The notes under the pieces: generated by a model
What the model was told of the DNA's origin: nothing
Seen by the model: only the letters and a program-made list of their open reading frames with translations
Database searches by the model: none
Position numbers and translations under genes: made by a program
Shown here: one piece after another, positions 11,857 through 16,175 of the stretch
Layout: every line of letters starts with the position of its first letter
Position numbering within the stretch: position 1 is the stretch's first letter
DNA from: CAZITB01 sp964542055
Lineage (GTDB): Bacteria; Planctomycetota; Phycisphaerae; Sedimentisphaerales; CAMDDF01
Direction: 5' to 3'
NCBI GenBank assembly: GCA_964542055.1
Contig: CAZITB010000063.1
Coordinates: 1-16,175 of the forward strand
DNA length: 16,175 bases

Positions 11857-14568
11857 ATGAACTTGGACGTTCGAAAATACATCAAAAAATTACATGACGA
11901 AATTGTTCATGTACATAAATCAAGTATTGCTAAATATATTTTTGAATATAGCGTCTTAAATATCAGTCCCAAAAAAAGGAATGATTTAGTTGCATTTCTT
12001 ATAAACATATCTAAATCCTGTGGAGAAAAACGGGAATATATTCGTGAAAAATACTACTCTAAAAAGAGTGAATCCTTTATAACATTAAAACATAGGGATT
12101 TAAATTATTGTCTTAAAGAGTATTCTGAAATAAATAATATCAAGCCGCCAATACAACTTTTTAATGAATATTGTAGAGATGAGAATGGGGTGACTGTGCG
12201 TTGCGGATATTTTCTTGCATGTGCGGATCACCATGCAACAATATCGCATTGTTCAGTTAACGAAATACCGCTTTCTGAAGCAATGCCAGATCAAAGACCA
12301 ACTGAGTTTCGCCATCGCCTTAAAGAACAGACCCTGCATCTTCTGAATGACAAGTTGCATCAGCAGAATGACTACTGCTCACTGGAACTTCAAATTGGAG
12401 TTCCTGATAGTAATAATCTTTACGCATCACCTGCCGACCATTCTCGCAGTTGGACAGATTACGATCTTGAAGATTTACTGAAACCTCAAGGAATTTACAT
12501 TCTCAGTGGTGAAGCAGGCTGCGGAAAAACAACCTTCCTGCTTAAGCAACAATTGGAGCTAATCAATAAAGTTGATTTGATCCCCATCTATCTTCGCGCA
12601 GATTCGGTTATTCCTCTGATTAAGGATGCTGGCACCTATGAAGGTTTTATTAAAAAGTTAGGAGCATATTTTCAGGGGTATTTCAAAGACAAAGATGAAA
12701 CATCCTTCCTCTTAGAATATCAGGATAAGCTTGTATTTCTGATTGACGGGCTGGATCAGATCGACGCATATGGAACCGCTTATAAACATCTTTCAGATAA
12801 GCTGATTACCTTATTAGGCAATAGACTGATTATTGCCTCCCGGCCATTTGCTGTCATGCATTTGGAACAGGATTCTCAAGTAACCTTCCTGAGACTTAAA
12901 CCTTTCAACCATACTGCGATAGAGCAATACTTTGGCGATCACTATACACATGCCGCTTCATTATGCCGCCAGTGTAGTCATGTACTGTCTGTACCAATGC
13001 TTGCGTATATGGTCAGGCTGCTGATTCATAAGAAGAATATCCAGTATATTTCTAATCGAACTGAACTGTATAAGTATTTTATGGATCATATCTTTGATCC
13101 GCACCATCATGACGGGCTGAAAGCTGGGCACAGCCAATCTCAAAGAATCCGAAAAGATTGCGAGAAACTGGCCTATGAAGCAATTGCACAGGACAAGCCT
13201 TTTCTGCAGGTAATTCCCTTTGAGTTCTTGCATAATGCTGTTCAGTCTGATGTTGACGACCTGTTCAAATATGGACTCATCAACTTGATTGCGAACCGAG
13301 ACAAAGGGATTGATAAATACGTCCATTTTACTCACCTGTCGTTTCAGGAATACCTCGCGGCTATTCATATTTCAAATGATGATGCCCTGATTAAGAAGGT
13401 TCTTAAAGAAAAATGGAATCTTAAGTGGAAGGAGGTGTTAAAATTTCTTACAGGTATCAAGGGAAGCGATGTTGTTGAAAGGATACTGGCTGAAAAAGAT
13501 AATTTTATTTTCTCAAAGCTGTATTTAGCATCAGAGTTGGTCGCAGAAACAAAATGTGACAGCACAATTAAAGACTGCATTATAGAACGACTTGAATTCC
13601 CACTGCAACACCCATTATATCGCTTTGATGCCGAAGAAGCTCTTATTCGCATTCAGCAGGACGATGCAATAGAACCTTTAATTGAAAAACTATCAAAGAG
13701 TATGATATGGGGGGGCCGAACAGCGTATAATATTTTGGAACGAAACGGGGAATACATTACGGATAAGGGTATTGGGATGTTGATTGATACATTAGAAAAT
13801 CCCGATATCGCAAAAGTGGAAAGCTCATTGCGTCTTCTTGGTCAGGTAAGCCATAGGATCGATAATGCTGCTCTAAGAAAGATTGCCCCTAAAATATATG
13901 ATACAAATCTAAACGTAGCTGAGATTGCCATAATGCTGATTGGAAAATGCAGTCATGCGGTTGATTCAGAGATCGCAGAAATGGTATTCCATAGGTCAAA
14001 ATCCTGTCCTATGGAATTAGGCAAAGCCATCCGGGAAACATTACACAAAATCAGATGCTATCTTGAGGGTGACAACAGAGCTACAGCCGAAAAGGAACAC
14101 AGCATTTCTTCAGATACCCCTGTTGCTCCCGCTTTAAATAAACAACCGTTAAATGATAAGTCAAATCTCAGTTATAAGAAAGCAGAAAAACTTCTCGAAG
14201 ACTCTGAGAGAGCTTATTCGGCTCTAACCTATTTCTCAAAAACATCTGAGCTGTTAAACAAAAATACAGTTTACAAAATATTGAATCTAAGTCATACCTC
14301 TAACGAGTATCTCGTCAGGTCTGCTTTAGAATGTCTGAAATCAGCCAACATTCCGGAGGCCCTCCAACGCCATGTAGTTCAGCATGTAATTAAACGTATT
14401 GGTGAGTCAGGAAAATATGAGGCTAATATTGCAGGTTTACTTGATACTTACAGAGAGTGCATTGAGGATAGGGATATTAAGTCTGTCCTTGAGCAAAAGG
14501 ATTCTCCGTATTATTTCTCATTACTGCAGAATCTGTATCATGACGGCAGACTTGATGTAATTACGTGA
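11857..14568 (+). CDS. NACHT-domain NTPase with HEAT-like repeats (STAND family)
   Basis: The 903-residue protein has an unidentified N-terminal region (1-205), then a NACHT NTPase: Walker A SGEAGCGKTTF (Gly218-Thr226), Walker B VFLIDGLDQID (Asp297, Asp300) with the small residue Gly298 between the acidic residues as in NACHT, sensor IIASRP (325-330) and HFTHLSFQEYLAA (490-502), the winged-helix hallmark. From about 555 it has alpha-helical HEAT-like repeats (EEALIRIQQDDAIEPLIEKL and similar), a low-complexity linker at 740-770 and a further helical domain to the end. STAND NTPases sense a trigger through such repeats and oligomerise; many bacterial NACHT proteins defend against phages. The effector activity of the N-terminus is not evident: no nuclease, TIR or protease motif is seen. 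The SD is weak. Confidence 0.85.
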   Translation: MNLDVRKYIKKLHDEIVHVHKSSIAKYIFEYSVLNISPKKRNDLVAFLINISKSCGEKREYIREKYYSKKSESFITLKHRDLNYCLKEYSEINNIKPPIQLFNEYCRDENGVTVRCGYFLACADHHATISHCSVNEIPLSEAMPDQRPTEFRHRLKEQTLHLLNDKLHQQNDYCSLELQIGVPDSNNLYASPADHSRSWTDYDLEDLLKPQGIYILSGEAGCGKTTFLLKQQLELINKVDLIPIYLRADSVIPLIKDAGTYEGFIKKLGAYFQGYFKDKDETSFLLEYQDKLVFLIDGLDQIDAYGTAYKHLSDKLITLLGNRLIIASRPFAVMHLEQDSQVTFLRLKPFNHTAIEQYFGDHYTHAASLCRQCSHVLSVPMLAYMVRLLIHKKNIQYISNRTELYKYFMDHIFDPHHHDGLKAGHSQSQRIRKDCEKLAYEAIAQDKPFLQVIPFEFLHNAVQSDVDDLFKYGLINLIANRDKGIDKYVHFTHLSFQEYLAAIHISNDDALIKKVLKEKWNLKWKEVLKFLTGIKGSDVVERILAEKDNFIFSKLYLASELVAETKCDSTIKDCIIERLEFPLQHPLYRFDAEEALIRIQQDDAIEPLIEKLSKSMIWGGRTAYNILERNGEYITDKGIGMLIDTLENPDIAKVESSLRLLGQVSHRIDNAALRKIAPKIYDTNLNVAEIAIMLIGKCSHAVDSEIAEMVFHRSKSCPMELGKAIRETLHKIRCYLEGDNRATAEKEHSISSDTPVAPALNKQPLNDKSNLSYKKAEKLLEDSERAYSALTYFSKTSELLNKNTVYKILNLSHTSNEYLVRSALECLKSANIPEALQRHVVQHVIKRIGESGKYEANIAGLLDTYRECIEDRDIKSVLEQKDSPYYFSLLQNLYHDGRLDVIT

Positions 14569-14652
14569 TTTATGAATCAGAATGCAACCATCTAACTCGA
14601 AATGATTAGCTCTAAGCTTCACACGAATATTCATCGTCGCAAACTATTTCAT

Positions 14653-14665
14653 AAACATTTATATA
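14653..14665 (+). promoter_or_regulatory. Archaeal-type BRE/TATA box upstream of the gene at 14690
   Basis: AAACATTTATATA has its TATA core TTTATATA (14658-14665) centred about 28 nt before ATG 14690, and there is no SD. It closely matches the element before the pilin gene at 303-318. A bacterial -10 box (TATACT, 14662-14667) is an alternative reading. Confidence 0.45.
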
Positions 14666-14689
14666 CTACCATCGCAATAATTCTGGCAC

Positions 14690-15445
14690 ATGGCACCTGA
14701 AAAAATTGATACGTTCCTGCTGGAAAAACTAAGACGTTCCTTTCACAAACAAATTGTTCAAAGAAATCAGGACCTACTTTCAAAATATGATGAATTGACT
14801 AAGGCGGCTTATCTTTTTTTATACGTTTCAGACGAATCGGTTAATAACTCTAATTTTGTGCCCAATCTTTTTCACATTGAAAGGGTCGTTGATGTTCGGG
14901 ACGAAGTGCTGCGGGCATGGAACTTGTTAATTGGAATATACCGTGAAGTTGAGGCCAATATCGAGCATAAAAGCTGTAAAAAAATTCTTACTGATGTTTC
15001 AAGTCGAATAGAACAAATCATATCCAACACAAAAAAAGCAGTTAAACTGGAAAATCAGCTTCATAATGAGCACATGGTAACTCCGAACACACCTGAATTT
15101 GCTGTTGTTACGATAGCTCAAACAATCATGAGATTTGGGAGAGATTCTGAAATAGCAGATGTCTTAAATAACGCAACAAAAAAGGAATATGGCATACTTT
15201 CAACAGAAGCACATTATGTGAATTTCATGCAGAGTCTTGTGAATGCTCTTGGCAATGAAAATCCAGAAGATGTAAATAAATGGAAAGCAATCGGCAGGCA
15301 TTGCCGTAAGCCAATAATCACGGTTTTACTTCGACATAGCAGAAATCGTAAGGCTGCATTGAATCATATTCTTCAAGAATGTAACTGGCTGACTCAGCAA
15401 TTGATTAGGATATCATCAAAGGAAGGTGATTATAAGCCTTTTTGA
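14690..15445 (+). CDS. Unrecognised 251-residue helical protein
   Basis: I do not recognise this protein. It appears almost wholly alpha-helical: DTFLLEKLRRSFHKQIVQRNQDLL at the start, a middle helix bundle (VRDEVLRAWNLLIGIYREVE, KILTDVSSRIEQIISNTKKAVKL) and a C-terminal basic part (KWKAIGRHCRKPIITVLLRHSRNRKAALNHIL). No membrane segment, signal peptide or catalytic motif is visible. The TATA-like box at 14653-14665 and the lack of an SD suggest its own promoter and a short leader. It follows the NACHT gene by 121 nt on the same strand and could be an accessory to it or the first host gene beyond the element. Confidence 0.65.
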   Translation: MAPEKIDTFLLEKLRRSFHKQIVQRNQDLLSKYDELTKAAYLFLYVSDESVNNSNFVPNLFHIERVVDVRDEVLRAWNLLIGIYREVEANIEHKSCKKILTDVSSRIEQIISNTKKAVKLENQLHNEHMVTPNTPEFAVVTIAQTIMRFGRDSEIADVLNNATKKEYGILSTEAHYVNFMQSLVNALGNENPEDVNKWKAIGRHCRKPIITVLLRHSRNRKAALNHILQECNWLTQQLIRISSKEGDYKPF

Positions 15446-15481
15446 AGATAACTACCAGTATGCCTGGCTTTACACATTTAT

Positions 15482-15524
15482 CGAAAATTTCCCGGGAGCA
15501 GTTTTTATAAAACGGGCATTTTCG
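15482..15524 (+). terminator. Stem-loop followed by a T-rich stretch, possible terminator
   Basis: CGAAAAT plus CCCG (15482-15494) pairs with CGGG plus ATTTTCG (15513-15524), with small bulges and an 18-nt loop. It starts 36 nt after the stop of the gene at 14690 and is followed by CCTTTCTTTCTG. The T-run is interrupted, so the call is tentative. Confidence 0.4.
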
Positions 15525-15553
15525 CCTTTCTTTCTGATTTCCAGCATGATTGA

Positions 15554-15603
15554 TGCGTAAAGCGTATTGGCCGGAGTCTTGCCTCCGTTTACAGGTTTAC
15601 GCA
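15554..15603. repeat. Nested 50-nt inverted repeat
   Basis: TGCGTAAA (15554-15561) and TTTACGCA (15596-15603) form a perfect 8-bp outer stem. Inside it CGGAG (15572-15576) pairs with CTCCG (15583-15587). The nested form resembles the element at 15955-16003 in size and layout. Confidence 0.5.
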
Positions 15604-15765
15604 GTTTTGAGAAAGATATATTCAATGATTTTTTTGCAACCCATCTGCACTATGGCATTATGCGGGGTTTTGAACAGCCTCGCTGAGTACTGATGCCTTC
15701 TTTTCTAATCTGCAGGCTGTGGCAATACATATTATTGCATATTATTTTTCAGATAATGACTACAA

Positions 15766-15835
15766 GCCATTTCAAAACTGCTATAATCTGCGTTTTTAAT
15801 ATTGATATCGCTGTTATTTTCAGTTTTGAAATGGC
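15766..15835. repeat. Perfect 15-bp inverted repeat with a 40-nt spacer
   Basis: GCCATTTCAAAACTG (15766-15780) and CAGTTTTGAAATGGC (15821-15835) are exact reverse complements. The spacer is AT-rich and has no gene. It could be a recombination or replication site, a binding site for a dimeric protein, or the relic of a small mobile element. Confidence 0.6.
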
Positions 15836-15848
15836 CCCTAACAATACC

Positions 15849-15893
15849 CCTCATATATGAGGACAAAATCTTAAATACTGAGTATTAAGATTT
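15849..15893. repeat. Palindrome plus AT-rich hairpin
   Basis: CCTCATATATGAGG (15849-15862) is a perfect palindrome. Three bases later AAATCTTAAATACT (15866-15879) pairs with AGTATTAAGATTT (15881-15893) with one bulged base. The arrangement suggests protein binding or an origin-like site. No T-run follows in either direction, so it is not an obvious terminator. Confidence 0.5.
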
Positions 15894-15954
15894 AAAAAAA
15901 CAGTTTAAAGATTGTATTCATAAGCGAATGATAATTATTGCGGTTTGAGATTTG

Positions 15955-16003
15955 CCTGTCCAAAGTTCCGGTATCTTTGAATACTGGAGCAGCTTTGGGC
16001 AGG
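15955..16003. repeat. Nested 49-nt imperfect inverted repeat
   Basis: CCTGTCCAAAG (15955-15965) pairs with CTTTGGGCAGG (15993-16003), 10 of 11 positions. Inside it CCGGTAT (15968-15974) pairs with ATACTGG (15981-15987) over a 6-nt loop. It may fold as DNA cruciform or RNA; function unknown. Confidence 0.5.
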
Positions 16004-16081
16004 TTCTTCCTTAATTTTGGTTCAACTCCCAAAAAGTTGGTAACTTAAGATGCTTTATAGCTTGGATTTATCGCTTTTCAG

Positions 16082-16141
16082 CCTCCGGCATATATTGGAG
16101 GACGAAGCCCAAAATGGGCCTCGCCCCATGCCGTATGGCAT
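16082..16141. repeat. Three tandem GC-rich short hairpins at the right edge
   Basis: CCTCC/GGAGG (16082-16101), GCCCA-AAA-TGGGC (16107-16119) and ATGCC-GTAT-GGCAT (16128-16141) follow one another in a GC-rich patch unlike the AT-rich sequence before it. It looks structured and may belong to a longer repeat or RNA that continues past the window. Confidence 0.4.
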
Positions 16142-16175
16142 TACCAAGGCGCTCGGGTCGCTTCCCAGCGTTGCC

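Larger units (their letters stand above)
15446..16175. other. Gene-poor region of 730 nt, dense in inverted repeats
   Basis: I find no convincing coding region here on either strand. The region holds at least seven inverted repeats, listed separately, in both AT-rich and GC-rich contexts. No tRNA, rRNA or CRISPR structure is evident. A replication origin, transfer origin or attachment region of a mobile element would fit, but there is no direct proof. Confidence 0.5.

Noticed and set aside
15554..16003. Nested hairpins as integron attC sites
   Set aside because: The size and folding are suggestive, but I find no GTTRRRY/RYYYAAC core pair at the expected ends and no integrase of the tyrosine type in the window.
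16055..16175. Open minus-strand frame to the right edge containing MPYGMGRGPFW
   Set aside because: Only 39 codons, truncated by the window, and it lies over three tandem hairpins. Its composition looks structural rather than coding. A gene entering from the right cannot be fully excluded.
1..16175. CRISPR array, tRNA, rRNA or insertion-sequence transposase
   Set aside because: I saw no spaced direct-repeat array, cloverleaf, conserved rRNA segment or DDE/HUH transposase. The serine recombinase is the only mobility enzyme found.

Overview
The window looks like a mosaic. At both ends there are signals of archaeal gene expression: BRE/TATA-like boxes lie about 26-29 nt upstream of the starts at 64, 339 and 14690, and none of these starts has a convincing Shine-Dalgarno (SD) site. 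The gene at 339 also begins with an archaeal class III prepilin signal (QTATEYL followed by a long hydrophobic stretch), a style I associate with DPANN archaea such as Woesearchaeota-like lineages. The middle (about 1771-10831) is a tightly packed minus-strand block. Nearly every gene there has a clear SD site and 1-4 nt overlaps are common. Its recombinase module is of a kind best known from bacteria. I read the window as an archaeal (probably DPANN) genome carrying an inter-domain mobile element, but a bacterial host or a chimeric contig cannot be excluded from sequence alone.

Layout: (1) 1-1762, plus strand: a small two-helix membrane protein, then a pilin-like surface protein with two DUF1566 (Lcl-type) units, broken by one apparent 1-nt frameshift near 893. 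(2) 1771-4437, minus strand: a recombination module made of a 55-residue protein, a DUF2924 protein, a large serine recombinase and a small HTH protein. (3) 4425-7276, minus strand: a prokaryotic ubiquitin-like conjugation cluster with a JAB peptidase-E1 fusion, an E2 of the family-E type, a 64-residue protein with an internal GG that could be the modifier, and a small membrane protein. (4) 7304-10176, minus strand: a HerA/VirD4-like ATPase with a C-terminal winged helix, a PD-(D/E)xK-type nuclease, a cysteine/histidine-rich RING/B-box-like protein, two small membrane proteins and a 73-residue protein. (5) 10194-10831: two paralogous sigma-70 region 4-like HTH proteins at the head of the block. 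(6) 11041-15445, plus strand: an unrecognised protein, a 903-residue NACHT-HEAT NTPase and an unrecognised helical protein. (7) 15446-16175: no convincing gene, but unusually dense inverted repeats.

Working idea: genes from about 10831 down to 1771 form one long operon, or a chain of coupled operons, on an integrative element. Two region 4-like regulators sit at the head, a DNA translocase/nuclease pair and an E1-E2-JAB protein-modification pathway (possibly with a RING-like E3) form the core, and the serine recombinase mobilises it. The NACHT protein across the divergent promoter region would suit a defence cargo. The combination of HerA-type ATPase, nuclease, Zn-finger protein and E1/E2/JAB in one operon is the most interesting part of the window.
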